The notes below the pieces were generated by a model, which made no database searches, had not been told where the DNA came from, and saw nothing but the letters and a program-made list of their open reading frames with translations. Source: Candidatus Gastranaerophilales bacterium (GTDB lineage: Bacteria; Cyanobacteriota; Vampirovibrionia; Gastranaerophilales; Gastranaerophilaceae). Taken from it: a DNA stretch of 64,000 nt. This document shows, piece after piece, positions 34,599 through 44,422 of this stretch. The position numbers and the translations under genes were made by a program. The stretch's first letter is position 1. Each line of letters starts with the position of its first letter. The stretch lies in assembly GCA_944323045.1 (NCBI GenBank), contig CALUQX010000014.1, forward strand, positions 1 through 64,000, read 5' to 3'.

Positions 34599-36587
34599 AT
34601 GGAAAAGAAGTTTAAAATACATTCTAAATATTCACCGGCAGGCGACCAGCCCAAAGCTATTGAACAGTTGACTGCCGGAATTAATAACGGCGATGACGCT
34701 CAGACATTATTAGGGATTACGGGTTCAGGCAAAACTTTTACTATTGCAAATGTTATTGAGCGTGTACAAAAGCCGACACTAATCATTGCACATAACAAAA
34801 CACTTGCGGCACAGCTTTACAATGAATTTAAGGAACTGTTTCCTGAAAATGCGGTGGAATACTTCATCAGTTATTATGATTACTATCAGCCTGAGGCGTA
34901 TATTCCAAGAACTGATACTTATATAGAAAAATCAGCATCAATAAATGATGAAATTGACAGATTGCGTCATAATACAACCAGAAGTCTGTATGAACGCAAT
35001 GATGTTATTATAGTCGCTTCTGTAAGCTGTATATATGGCTTGGGGCTGCCAGAAAATTATTTTCGCGGGTCTGTTGAATTGAAAGTCGGGGATGCCGTTG
35101 ACAGGGATGATTTATTAAAACATCTTGTGAGTGTTCAATATACAAGAAACGATTTAGTGCTTGAGCGTTCAACATTCCGCGCGCGCGGTGATATTGTGGA
35201 AATTATGCCGGCTTATGAAAAAGTTGTTACAAGAATCTATTTCTTTGGAGATGAAATAGAAAAAATTGTCAGAATTGACAATGTTTCAGGCGAAATTTTA
35301 GAGATGCCGGAAAGTGTTGTCATTTATCCTGCAGTCCATTATCTTTCATATGACGAGAATGTTGATGATACTATCGCACTTATCAGGCAAGAACTGCAGG
35401 AGCGGCTTGCTGTACTTAATAATGAAAACAAACTGGTGGAAGCACAGCGGCTTGAACAGAGGGTTAAATATGATATAGAAATGATTAAAGAAATGGGATA
35501 CTGTTCCGGTATAGAAAATTATTCAAGAATAATAGAACGCCGCGCACCTGGAACGCCTCCGGCTACCCTGCTGGATTATTTCAGAGGTGATTTTCTTACT
35601 GTAATTGATGAATCACATGTTACTCTTCCGCAGCTAAAAGGTATGTACAGAGGTGATGCCGCGCGTAAAGATACACTTATTGAATACGGGTTCAGACTTC
35701 CGTGCGCCAAAGATAACAGACCGCTGACAAGCGATGAATTTTTCCAGCGTGTGGGTCAAAAAATATACATTTCGGCAACTCCCGGTGAATTTGAACGTTC
35801 AACATCAACACAGCTCGTCGAACAAATTATTCGTCCGACAGGACTTGTTGATCCTAAAATTCATATTCGCCCGATTGATACTCAAATTAACGATTTGAAA
35901 AACGAAATTAAAAAACGTGCAGAGAAAAATGAACGCGTCTTAATCACAACATTAACAAAGAAAATGGCAGAAGATTTAACCGATTTCTTTATACAGGAAG
36001 GCATCAGGGTAAGGTATCTGCATAGTGAAATTCAATCAATTGAGCGTGTTGAAATTCTTCGTGATTTGCGGCTTGGAGAGTTTGATGTACTTATCGGGGT
36101 TAACCTGTTGCGTGAAGGACTTGATATTCCAGAAGTTTCACTTGTTGCTATTATGGATGCGGACAAGGAAGGATTTTTGCGCTCAGAAACAAGTTTAATC
36201 CAGACTATTGGACGTGCGGCGCGTAATGCCTGCGGCGAAGTTATTATGTATGCGGATAAGATTACGGACTCAATGGAAAAAGCTATCAATGAAACTGAAC
36301 GCCGCCGCGAAATTCAACTTGCACATAACAAAAAATACGGAATTATACCTCAAACAATCAAGAAACCGATTGAAAATAATCTGCTATCACTTGTTGCAAG
36401 TTACAGAGATCTTGAAGATATTGTTGCTGAAGAAATGGTGGATCTTGGCGTTGAGAAAAAAGATTTGCCTAAACTTATCGACAAGCTTGAAAAAGATATG
36501 CACAAAGCCGCAAAAATTCTTGATTTTGAACGCGCGGCAGAAATTCGTGATAAACTCAAAAAATTACGCGAAATGGTTAAATCGTAG
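34599..36587 (+). CDS. uvrB: Excinuclease ABC subunit B
   Basis: A 662-residue DNA damage-recognition helicase of nucleotide excision repair. Motifs in order: [14 protein letters not shown], Walker A GITGSGKT, the beta-hairpin region [21 protein letters not shown], motif [11 protein letters not shown], and the C-terminal UVR motif that binds UvrC ([19 protein letters not shown]). Full length. No Shine-Dalgarno is seen, so a leaderless or near-leaderless mRNA is likely. It overlaps the next convergent gene by 11 bp. Confidence 0.97.
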   Translation: MEKKFKIHSKYSPAGDQPKAIEQLTAGINNGDDAQTLLGITGSGKTFTIANVIERVQKPTLIIAHNKTLAAQLYNEFKELFPENAVEYFISYYDYYQPEAYIPRTDTYIEKSASINDEIDRLRHNTTRSLYERNDVIIVASVSCIYGLGLPENYFRGSVELKVGDAVDRDDLLKHLVSVQYTRNDLVLERSTFRARGDIVEIMPAYEKVVTRIYFFGDEIEKIVRIDNVSGEILEMPESVVIYPAVHYLSYDENVDDTIALIRQELQERLAVLNNENKLVEAQRLEQRVKYDIEMIKEMGYCSGIENYSRIIERRAPGTPPATLLDYFRGDFLTVIDESHVTLPQLKGMYRGDAARKDTLIEYGFRLPCAKDNRPLTSDEFFQRVGQKIYISATPGEFERSTSTQLVEQIIRPTGLVDPKIHIRPIDTQINDLKNEIKKRAEKNERVLITTLTKKMAEDLTDFFIQEGIRVRYLHSEIQSIERVEILRDLRLGEFDVLIGVNLLREGLDIPEVSLVAIMDADKEGFLRSETSLIQTIGRAARNACGEVIMYADKITDSMEKAINETERRREIQLAHNKKYGIIPQTIKKPIENNLLSLVASYRDLEDIVAEEMVDLGVEKKDLPKLIDKLEKDMHKAAKILDFERAAEIRDKLKKLREMVKS

Positions 36588-37308
36588 TATCCCCGCGGTC
36601 ATATTTTTCCATTTCAACACGTATTTCTATATTTTCCATTGCGATTTGCGCCATATAATTGCCGATAACAGACAAGTTCTGGATAACAAACATTGACCAG
36701 ATAAATGTAAGTATAGGATTTGGCACACCGAAAAACAACCAGAAAACATACGTTATTGAGCCGGCAAATATGGCATTTGACAGTGCCACAAGCGGTATCA
36801 TAAATATAACTGCTATCATAATATCCGTTCCAAAATCCGATATGGCTTTCAAATTATATGCGTCTTTGATTTTTTTGTCTTTAACATACAACAGGTATGC
36901 CGTGAATATAACTGCCATAAAAACACACCAGATGAGTATTTTGAATGTAAGATCCACCCCTGGTGACGGCAGTGTAAATTTCGATGTTATAAATGATGCT
37001 AGCCAGGTATTAATAAGTATAGCCGGTCCTATTGCAAGAAGACAGTGCAAAGATTCTTTAAAAATATGAAACAGGTTCAGTCCCGGTAAAATCTGATTCT
37101 TGTTATGTCTGACATTCGTTGTACAAATTACAAGTATTCCAATAAGCATTAAAAATGTGAAAGCAGCCATCAACATAAAGAAAAAGCCTGTATTACCTGT
37201 CTCGTATAAATGATAAGTTATATAAACAGGTATAGCAAACAAAAAATACTTTACTATAGCGTGATTATCGCTAAAGGATTCTTCAACTGCGTCTTTAATA
37301 GATGCCAT
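36577..37308 (-). CDS. Multi-pass membrane protein of unknown function
   Basis: A 243-residue protein with about six hydrophobic segments (near 20-35, 42-62, 88-108, 122-142, 163-180 and 188-220). The soluble ends are short and charged. It resembles DUF4013-type membrane proteins in outline only. It converges on uvrB with an 11-bp overlap. Confidence 0.7.
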   Translation of the reverse strand: MASIKDAVEESFSDNHAIVKYFLFAIPVYITYHLYETGNTGFFFMLMAAFTFLMLIGILVICTTNVRHNKNQILPGLNLFHIFKESLHCLLAIGPAILINTWLASFITSKFTLPSPGVDLTFKILIWCVFMAVIFTAYLLYVKDKKIKDAYNLKAISDFGTDIMIAVIFMIPLVALSNAIFAGSITYVFWLFFGVPNPILTFIWSMFVIQNLSVIGNYMAQIAMENIEIRVEMEKYDRGDTTI

Positions 37309-37374
37309 ATCTCAACTCCTGATTTTGACATTACATAATTAATTATAACATATTTTTTTAAAAAAATCAACCCC

Positions 37375-38559
37375 TTAAAACTCAATAGGAAGTATGATTT
37401 TAAACTCTGCACCTTTACCTTCTTCGCTTATGAGTTTTATCTCGCCGTTATGCAATTTTACAAGTTCTTTTGTTATTGATAGTCCCAATCCTGTTGAAAT
37501 TTCCCTATTTTTTACAATTTGTTCAAATTTTTCAAAAATTTTAGAATGATTTTCTCTGGCAATACCAATACCATTATCTTTTACAGAAATAATGATTTCG
37601 TTCTCTGTTTTATTGGCATTCACCCATATATGTCCGCCGGCTGGTGTGTATTTTATGGAATTGCTCAGCAGATTGAATAAAATTTGCTGTATTTTCTGGT
37701 AATCCGCATTGATTTTAAAAGGTTTTATGTCAATTGCAATATCTATTTCTTTTTTAGCAGCAAGCGGCGCAACAATATTACACGCTTCATTTACTGTTGT
37801 GGAAATATCGAATTCCGAAAGATTTAGTTTCATCGCGCCGGCTTCAATTTTTGAAAGATCAAGTATCTCATTTATCATACCCATCAGATGAACACTGGAA
37901 ACCTGAATATCATTTATAAATTCTTTTTGTTTGTCATTAAGTGCACCTGCAAATTCCTTAATCAGCATTTCTGCATATCCGAGAATTGAAGTCAGCGGTG
38001 TTCTTATCTCGTGGCTTACATGTGTAAGGAAATTAGTGCGGACTTTTTCATTCTTTTTGATTTTTTTGTTTTCAGAATTAATTTCAAGAATATTTTCCTG
38101 CAAAGCCTTAATCTGCATTGCAATTATTTTATTAATCTCTTTATCTTTAGTTATATTCGCGATTATCGCCGCGCAGGACTTGAATATTAGTTTTTCATCC
38201 TCTGAAAAATTTTCCCCCTCAATCAATACAAAGCCAAATACTGTATTCTTGATTTTTAATGGCTCTGCAAGAAAATTTTTAATACCGGAAGTATTAATAA
38301 ACTCCTTAAATTTATCGCTGAAAATGCCTTTAAAAAGTTCCTGTCCCAAATCTTGTTCAATATGGAATGTTTTATCTTTCAGTTTAGAATTATAAGAGTA
38401 TTCAATGCGTATTTCATCTGGATTTATAAAAAAAATGTAAGCACTCTCAAAAGGAATTATTTTTTTCAGCACATCAAATAATTCCTCATGCCTGTCTATA
38501 TTATAAAAATCAGAAATATGTTCTACAGCATTTTTAAACAATTTATTCTTCTCCGACAT
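37375..38559 (-). CDS. GAF-type sensor histidine kinase
   Basis: A 394-residue soluble kinase. The N-terminal part (about 15-150) looks like a GAF sensor, a short coiled coil follows, then HisKA with THVSHEIRTPL (phospho-accepting His) and HATPase with KIQQILFNLLSNSIKYTP (N box), VKDNGIGI (G1) and STGLGLSITKELV (G2). A TTG 14 codons earlier (38601) also opens the frame. The ATG at 38559 lies 17 bp inside hpt and suggests coupled translation. No response regulator gene is in the window. Confidence 0.87.
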   Translation of the reverse strand: MSEKNKLFKNAVEHISDFYNIDRHEELFDVLKKIIPFESAYIFFINPDEIRIEYSYNSKLKDKTFHIEQDLGQELFKGIFSDKFKEFINTSGIKNFLAEPLKIKNTVFGFVLIEGENFSEDEKLIFKSCAAIIANITKDKEINKIIAMQIKALQENILEINSENKKIKKNEKVRTNFLTHVSHEIRTPLTSILGYAEMLIKEFAGALNDKQKEFINDIQVSSVHLMGMINEILDLSKIEAGAMKLNLSEFDISTTVNEACNIVAPLAAKKEIDIAIDIKPFKINADYQKIQQILFNLLSNSIKYTPAGGHIWVNANKTENEIIISVKDNGIGIARENHSKIFEKFEQIVKNREISTGLGLSITKELVKLHNGEIKLISEEGKGAEFKIILPIEF

Positions 38560-39079
38560 ATCCAATAAATCGCAAATTTCTGTAATATCCTTCGTAATCA
38601 AGTCCGTAACCGACTACAAATTTATCATCAATTTCAAACCCATAGTAATCAGGCTCTATATCAGTTCTTCTGGAAACTTTTTTGTCCAGAAGCGAACAGA
38701 ATTTTGTAGACTTAGTTTTAAAATTGCAATGCATAAAATCCATAAGGAATTTCGCGGTCAAACCTGTGTCAATGATATCCTCAATAATAAGAACATTTTT
38801 ACCATTCAAATCCGGCAGTGAAATATCTACGGCATTAACTTTGCCGGAGGTAGAAAATCCTGTGCCATAGCTGGATAATCTTATAAATTCCATTTTTAAC
38901 GGCATATTAAGATGTTTTACTAAATCAATTGCAAAAAATACAGCCCCTTTTAATACACAAATGGCATAAACTTCCTCGCCATTGTAGAATTTATTGAGTT
39001 CCTGCCCCAATTCTTTAATTTTGTTTTGAATTTGTTCTTCGCTGAACAAAATTTTCAAATCTTCAATTTTTACATCCAT
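38543..39079 (-). CDS. hpt: Hypoxanthine phosphoribosyltransferase
   Basis: A 178-residue purine-salvage enzyme. The PRPP-binding VLIIEDIIDTGLTAKFL, the CVLKGAVFFAIDLV loop and the C-terminal FVVGYGLDYEGYYRNL are diagnostic. The order tilS-hpt is conserved in many bacteria and kept here (14-bp gap). It is coupled to the downstream kinase. Confidence 0.94.
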   Translation of the reverse strand: MDVKIEDLKILFSEEQIQNKIKELGQELNKFYNGEEVYAICVLKGAVFFAIDLVKHLNMPLKMEFIRLSSYGTGFSTSGKVNAVDISLPDLNGKNVLIIEDIIDTGLTAKFLMDFMHCNFKTKSTKFCSLLDKKVSRRTDIEPDYYGFEIDDKFVVGYGLDYEGYYRNLRFIGYVGEE

Positions 39080-39092
39080 AATAACCTGCCTT

Positions 39093-40388
39093 TTATCTAA
39101 TTAATTTTAACATATGAGTTGGTTTTGTTTTGACCTTAATTTTTTCACTTATACCGAGTCCTGCAGCCCACAGAACTTCTGAATCTTTGCATAAAAATAA
39201 CATTTCTGACTTTTTATGGTTGGGTATTTTTTTGTTATTCAAATATTTCTTTAGTTTTTGTTCGCCTATACCTAGCGGACGGATAATATCGCCATCTCTA
39301 CGGCAGCGTAATTCCAACGGAAATTCAATGCCGCTCAAATCAACATATGCTGTGCATTCAGAATCAGGCGGAAATTTTTCGGGCGATTCATTACATCCTT
39401 CAATAACAAAAGTCCTGTCGTCAATTTTGAATTTGCCGCAGCCTGTAATATCTAAAGCAATTACAGGATTATGCCGGCTTTTGATTGTATAAATTTCATT
39501 ATTGCTGACATACAGCCATAAATCAGTAGTTAAAGAAAGTGTTTTGCCGGATTTTGAATCTTTGTTTTGTAAAATAAACTCTGTGATATTTTCTATTTTT
39601 TCTCTATCATAATCAATGCCGAGTTTTTTCAAAAATTTATGAACAGTTCTTTTTTGTACAGCATCAGAATTCCGTATAAAATCCTGTGTTTTCAAATTCT
39701 CTAAATCAGGCAGAAGATTATCTATAATTTCATTTTCTTCACCGGCGACCCTTGATAGTGAATTAATTGCAGCTTTTACATCCTGATTGATATTTTCCAT
39801 AAGCGGCAGAATTTCATGCCTGATTAAATTACGTTTGTATTTTACATTGTCATTAGAACTATCATGGCAGGGGAAAAGATTGTTTTCACGGCAGTATTGT
39901 TCTATGTCTTTTCTGTAGATATCCAGCATCGGGCGGTAAAAAATATCTCGTTTTTCCAGAATACCAGCCAGACCAAATGTTCCTGTGCCTTTTATTATTC
40001 TATATAAAACTGTTTCAGCGTTGTCATCTGCGTTGTGGGCAGTGAGAACGCATTTACTGCCGAATTTTTCAGCAGTGTGCTTTAAAAATTCATATCTAGC
40101 CTCTCGCGCTGCGGTTTCTGTTTTAGCGACATTGTCCGGCAAAGTTTCAGTGTAAAAATCAATATTATGAGCCTGACAAAACTGGCGGCATTTATTTTCA
40201 TCCTCAAGACTTTCTTTTCCGCGCCAGTTATGGTTAAGGTGCGCTGCTGCGACATTACAGCCTAAATGTTTAATTATATGCAGAAGACACATTGAATCAT
40301 ATCCGCCTGAAAAAGCCACAATAATTTTTTTATCTAATAGATTGTGATTTTTCAAAAAAAGTTCAATTGTTTCAGTAATTTTACTCAT
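39093..40388 (-). CDS. tilS: tRNA(Ile)-lysidine synthase
   Basis: A 431-residue enzyme that changes the CAU wobble cytidine of tRNA-Ile2 to lysidine. The ATP pyrophosphatase P-loop is VAFSGGYDSMCLLH (24-37). AHLNHNWRGKES, LTAHNADDNAETVLYRIIKGTG and YKRNLIRHEILP follow. The C-terminal TilS domain (CRRDGDIIRPLGIGEQKLKKYL) is complete. Confidence 0.94.
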   Translation of the reverse strand: MSKITETIELFLKNHNLLDKKIIVAFSGGYDSMCLLHIIKHLGCNVAAAHLNHNWRGKESLEDENKCRQFCQAHNIDFYTETLPDNVAKTETAAREARYEFLKHTAEKFGSKCVLTAHNADDNAETVLYRIIKGTGTFGLAGILEKRDIFYRPMLDIYRKDIEQYCRENNLFPCHDSSNDNVKYKRNLIRHEILPLMENINQDVKAAINSLSRVAGEENEIIDNLLPDLENLKTQDFIRNSDAVQKRTVHKFLKKLGIDYDREKIENITEFILQNKDSKSGKTLSLTTDLWLYVSNNEIYTIKSRHNPVIALDITGCGKFKIDDRTFVIEGCNESPEKFPPDSECTAYVDLSGIEFPLELRCRRDGDIIRPLGIGEQKLKKYLNNKKIPNHKKSEMLFLCKDSEVLWAAGLGISEKIKVKTKPTHMLKLIR

Positions 40389-40389
40389 A

Positions 40390-41736
40390 TTAACGGTTTT
40401 GAAATTTTTTTACACCCTCACGGATTTCAACAGCGTCAACGCCTAATTGCTCAAGGGCTTTCATCGCAAGACATGAAGGTTCTGTTGTCAGAGCTAAAAG
40501 CATATGCGCCGATTCAATCTTTGATTTGTTTTCTTTTTTGGCAAGTTCCCATGCGGCTTCAAGTACACGCTTTGCACGTTTAGTAAAAACTATTTCCCTG
40601 TCAAAATATTCGTTGCCGAATCCAATAAGATTTTCTACAACAGAGCGCGCATCTTTTATTGTAATTTCTAATTCTTTTAGTACTTCAGCGCCAACGCCTG
40701 TGGCTTCTCCAATTATCCCTAAAAGAAACATTTCAGTTCCCACAATATTTCGTCCGAGTCTTCGAGCCTCTTCCTTTGCCAGACGTAATATAGTTAGAGT
40801 TTCCGGCATCTGTTTTTCGATTGGTTTAATTATACTATGCGCCAAATCATCATCAGATACTTTTAATTCTTTAAAGATATCGTAAGCAACCCCGCGTTTT
40901 GTCTTCAAAAGTCCGAGCACAATATGTTCAGGCAGAACAACAGAGGAGCCTAATTCTTTTGCTGTCTGCAGTGCAAGGTTCATTGTTCTGAATGCATTTG
41001 GCGTAAATATAATCTGACGTTCTTCATATTCTGATTGGCGTGACTGAATATTGGCTAATTTTTCGTCAAAATTTTCTTCGGTAATCCCGAATTTTGCAAG
41101 TATTTGTGAAAGTTCTGAATTTTTATCCTCAAGGATTGATGAAATAATCTGTTCTGTACCGAGAATTTCATAATTAGATGTGGACAATTTTGCTACAGCA
41201 CGGTGAAAAACTTTTGATGCCTCTTCACTGTCAAACAATCTATCCGCATCCATAGATTTATCTTCAATATCTTTATTATCATCAATTTCCGGATGATAGA
41301 GCTTTTTAGTTTTTTTCTGAACGAGTTTTTCCAGCAGAACTCTTGATTTGTAAATATCAAATCCAAGATTTTCCAGAATATGAACAGAATGTGATTTTTT
41401 ATCATTGATTACCGCAAGGAACAAATGTTCGTATAGAATTGTCGGGTTGCCTGACTTGTTTGCCAGATCAAGAGTATTTTTTAATAGTTCCTTATACTCA
41501 TCGCTAAAAATAAGGCTTGTCTGTCTGCATTCCGGAATAGATTTTCTAACCTCACGTTCAATATCCTCAGGGGATATATTGTATGACTTGAAAATCTTCA
41601 AAGAAATGCCTTTAGCCTCCTTTGCAAGTGCCAGCAAAAGGTGTTCCGGCATAATACACGGAGCGTTTAATTCTTTTGCTACTTTTTGTGATTCTATAAC
41701 TACATTTGTTGCTTTTTCGGTAAATTTTTCAAACAA
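40390..41736 (-). CDS. ATPase-less tandem Clp-N domain protein
   Basis: A 448-residue protein starting with TTG, with GAGGAAG just upstream and only 1 bp between it and the previous stop. MFEKFTEKA is the canonical ClpC N-terminus. Six Clp-N repeats follow (three double domains), beginning near FTEKATNVVIE, FSDEYKELLK, FDSEEASKVFH, FTPNAFRTMNL, PETLTILRLAK and FTKRAKRVLEA, each with a PEHLLLAL-like half. No Walker motif or AAA+ module is present; a normal ClpC would continue past 800 residues. Clp-N domains bind substrates and adaptors. The protein could be an adaptor, decoy or scaffold for a ClpC encoded elsewhere. Confidence 0.85.
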   Translation of the reverse strand: MFEKFTEKATNVVIESQKVAKELNAPCIMPEHLLLALAKEAKGISLKIFKSYNISPEDIEREVRKSIPECRQTSLIFSDEYKELLKNTLDLANKSGNPTILYEHLFLAVINDKKSHSVHILENLGFDIYKSRVLLEKLVQKKTKKLYHPEIDDNKDIEDKSMDADRLFDSEEASKVFHRAVAKLSTSNYEILGTEQIISSILEDKNSELSQILAKFGITEENFDEKLANIQSRQSEYEERQIIFTPNAFRTMNLALQTAKELGSSVVLPEHIVLGLLKTKRGVAYDIFKELKVSDDDLAHSIIKPIEKQMPETLTILRLAKEEARRLGRNIVGTEMFLLGIIGEATGVGAEVLKELEITIKDARSVVENLIGFGNEYFDREIVFTKRAKRVLEAAWELAKKENKSKIESAHMLLALTTEPSCLAMKALEQLGVDAVEIREGVKKFQNR

Positions 41737-41737
41737 A

Positions 41738-42007
41738 TTATTCTTCCTCGTCTTCTAAACTTTCAACATATTGTGCAACTTTTTCAAATTCTGCATCGTC
41801 ATCAATTGTTTCAAACAGATAATCTTCACCGTCTTTTAATAATCTCATAAGAACGATTTCATCATCTTCGCCTTCTTCTGCCTCAACAGGAAGTAATAAT
41901 GCGTATTCGCGGGCTTCAACTTCCACAATGTCGTACAGTTCAAATTTGATAACGTTGCCTTCTTCATCGATAGTTTCGATAATTTGATTTTCGTCAAAAT
42001 TTTCCAT
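41738..42007 (-). CDS. DUF1292 family protein
   Basis: An 89-residue, very acidic protein (VIKFELYDIVEVEAREYALLLP, then a Glu/Asp-rich end) of the DUF1292/YrzB family. In Firmicutes the same gene accompanies ruvX, as here (15-bp gap). Function unknown. TAATG-like tight coupling to the Clp-N gene suggests joint expression. Confidence 0.85.
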   Translation of the reverse strand: MENFDENQIIETIDEEGNVIKFELYDIVEVEAREYALLLPVEAEEGEDDEIVLMRLLKDGEDYLFETIDDDAEFEKVAQYVESLEDEEE

Positions 42008-42022
42008 TTTTGAATCCTTTCA

Positions 42023-42424
42023 TTATTTTCTGCTTAAGTACTGTTCAAGTATTATACAGGCGCTTTCGATATCAACCAGACCTTTGTTTTTTCGAAAATC
42101 TATCTTTCTGTTCCTTAAATTTTCTTCAGCCTGATCAGATGTCAATCTTTCATCTTCATAGATTATATCATAACCTTGAATTTTTGACGCAAAATTTTTG
42201 CAATCTTCGGCTTGAGCGCCCTGTGAGCCGTCCATATTGTATGGAATACCTATTACAATTTTTTTTACATTATTCTCTTTTGCAATTTTTTGAATTTCAT
42301 CAAGCGCCTTATTTTCAGGTTCTCTGGATATACATGAATAACCGTTTGCAAGCATAAGCAGATAATCGCTCAATGCGACACCTATCCGTTTTGTTCCTAT
42401 ATCCAGACACATAACTTTATACAT
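42023..42424 (-). CDS. ruvX: RuvX/YqgF Holliday junction resolvase-like nuclease
   Basis: A 133-residue RNase H-fold protein: MCLDIGTKRIGVALSD (first catalytic Asp), KIVIGIPYNMDGSQG, YEDERLTSDQAE (second acidic site) and a C-terminal DIESACIILEQYL (third Asp). The ATG at 42424 overlaps the upstream stop (TAATG), which is preferred over the frame start 4 codons earlier. The family is linked to pre-16S rRNA processing and possibly to junction resolution. Confidence 0.92.
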   Translation of the reverse strand: MYKVMCLDIGTKRIGVALSDYLLMLANGYSCISREPENKALDEIQKIAKENNVKKIVIGIPYNMDGSQGAQAEDCKNFASKIQGYDIIYEDERLTSDQAEENLRNRKIDFRKNKGLVDIESACIILEQYLSRK

Positions 42425-44025
42425 TATTTTACCCACTTGCTTTCTATTGCTGCAACAATTCTGTTCAACTGATTAAAATCAAAGATACCTGTATCATTGT
42501 TATACTGCAGACCAAAATAATATTCATAAATACTTTTTCGCAAAATAAACTTGAAAAATGTCGTTTTCAGACTGTTGTCATAAAAAATATTATAAAGTAT
42601 TTCTGCCTCATTCGGACATCCCGTGATTAATTTAAGATATGCACAATTTAGTATTCTGTGGCTCCAGACCTCTTTTTCTTCCGGATAAAAAACTTTATCT
42701 ATATTTTTATCAACAACTTTATCTAAATCAACATCTTCATTAATTTTCAAATTATCATTAAGTTCTGCTATAAACTGTTCAAATTCATCACTGTAATGGG
42801 CATCCATAAACCAGTGTACTGAAAAATCACTGTTCAATACAGAATTAAACTCGTCATGAGAAATTTCTCTTTTGGCAAGCATGTTATCAAGGATATCTTT
42901 TAAAGGTTTATGTTCAAATTTTATATCTGCCATTAAATTCTTCCAGCAGACATATTCGTATGGTAAAAGCCAATTTTTAGATTTTTGAGAAATTAATTCC
43001 GCATTATAAAGTATTGTTCTAAAATGTTCCGGTGAAACTTCCAGCGATTTTTCATCCCTGTAGAATCTGTCAATTATAGTGTCGCATTCAAATTTTGACA
43101 GTTCATTGAACCCGAAACAGTCTTTAATTCCGTAGTAATCATTTATAACAATTGCAACAAACTGAATTTTGTAATTTTCATTAATTCTTGAGAAAATCAT
43201 TGCTTGATTGCCCTGACCGTCAGGATAAGTCAGATTTAGCCTGTATGGTTTGGAATTTTCGAGTATATGTTTGTAAAATTCAAGCGAATTATCTTCTCTT
43301 ATGCCGGCAAGTTTTAGAATAGAGAGATTTTTCTTAACCAGAGGACGTACATCTTCGCTCACAAAATCAAGAGATGTATTAAGCGCATGGAATGCAAGCT
43401 GTGAACGGGATTCTCCGAGAAGACGCAAAGCCTCTTTTCCTGTTTCACTATCCGGCTGTGAAAGAAATACCGGTATCAAGATATTTGCAAGTTCATCGCC
43501 TGAATAATCATTGTGCAGGGATTGCAATAGCGTAATTTTGTCTTCCTGCGACAGTGCCTGAATAAAATCCAGAAAATCTATCTGAACTTCAGGATTGATT
43601 ATGGCTTTATCCAGCAGCTTTTGTGTATCATTATCAACAAGTTCATCAGTATTAAGATACTGTTCGCATTCTTCGTAAGACCAGTCTGTATCGAGTTCTC
43701 GCAAAAAGTCCAGTGCAAAGATTTTCATGGCACTTGTCGTCATATTGTTTTTTATAATTGACCACAGATGATTAATAAGTTCATTGCGCTCTGCATAACG
43801 AATAAGTAAAAATTTTACAATATCTACGTTTTCTGGTTTTATATTAGGAATTTCTTTGAAAAGCAGTTTAGTTATTATATTTTTGTCATGCTGTAAATCA
43901 AGTGTACGATAATGAATTGCGTAATTTTCAAAATCTTTTACATCATAAAGTTTAGAAATAATTTTAGTTATTTCAGCCTTAATTTCAAAAGGATTTAACT
44001 GTTTTACGCTGCTGTCATTTATCAT
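42424..44025 (-). CDS. Hypothetical helical-repeat protein
   Basis: A 533-residue soluble protein. The first half has HEAT-like helical pairs (LANILIPVFLSQPDSETGKEALRLL, then LVKKNLSILKLAG). The second half is not recognised. It overlaps the zinc-finger gene by 4 bp and ruvX by 3 bp, so it is tightly embedded in this operon. It could be a scaffold. Confidence 0.7.
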   Translation of the reverse strand: MINDSSVKQLNPFEIKAEITKIISKLYDVKDFENYAIHYRTLDLQHDKNIITKLLFKEIPNIKPENVDIVKFLLIRYAERNELINHLWSIIKNNMTTSAMKIFALDFLRELDTDWSYEECEQYLNTDELVDNDTQKLLDKAIINPEVQIDFLDFIQALSQEDKITLLQSLHNDYSGDELANILIPVFLSQPDSETGKEALRLLGESRSQLAFHALNTSLDFVSEDVRPLVKKNLSILKLAGIREDNSLEFYKHILENSKPYRLNLTYPDGQGNQAMIFSRINENYKIQFVAIVINDYYGIKDCFGFNELSKFECDTIIDRFYRDEKSLEVSPEHFRTILYNAELISQKSKNWLLPYEYVCWKNLMADIKFEHKPLKDILDNMLAKREISHDEFNSVLNSDFSVHWFMDAHYSDEFEQFIAELNDNLKINEDVDLDKVVDKNIDKVFYPEEKEVWSHRILNCAYLKLITGCPNEAEILYNIFYDNSLKTTFFKFILRKSIYEYYFGLQYNNDTGIFDFNQLNRIVAAIESKWVK

Positions 44026-44309
44026 CGTCTTGCCTTACCCCAGAAAGCGTCAAGTATTTGCTGAGCCTCTGCAGATGGCATTCTGTCGTTGAGAATCAGA
44101 TACTGTACTGCTATCATTGCACATTCAGAACAAATATTTACCCCCGGCCCCTTTACCATTTTCAAAACTTGAGTGTTCGGACGGTGGCAGAAACTGCAAT
44201 AGACTAAATCATCATTCTGTTCTTCTTCGTGATGAGAATGCTTTTCTTTAACCTCTTTATGGTCTTTGTGTTTTGCAGCTCCTAATTTAACAACTTTATC
44301 ATCAGACAT
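44022..44309 (-). CDS. Free-standing ClpX-type zinc-binding domain protein
   Basis: A 95-residue protein. The first 40 residues are charged (Lys/His/Glu-rich). YCSFCHRPNTQVLKMVKGPG then ICSECA form a C4 zinc finger very like the N-domain of ClpX, which recruits substrates and adaptors. No ATPase follows; the chain ends in ILDAFWGKARR. It is the first gene of a minus-strand operon of eight genes and overlaps the next gene by 4 bp. Confidence 0.85.
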   Translation of the reverse strand: MSDDKVVKLGAAKHKDHKEVKEKHSHHEEEQNDDLVYCSFCHRPNTQVLKMVKGPGVNICSECAMIAVQYLILNDRMPSAEAQQILDAFWGKARR

Positions 44310-44356
44310 GGATGTTCTCCTTTTTGTGTTTTAATTGTAACTTAAATTTATAAAAT

Positions 44357-44385
44357 TTGCCAAATTTTTTACCTTACTTTATAAT
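44357..44385 (+). promoter_or_regulatory. Promoter of the TPR lipoprotein-lgt operon
   Basis: TTGCCA (44357-44362) and TATAAT (44380-44385) with a 17-bp spacer, 37 bp before the start. Confidence 0.7.
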
Positions 44386-44422
44386 AATAGTTACAAATAT
44401 ATAACATGAGGGTGATGATAGC

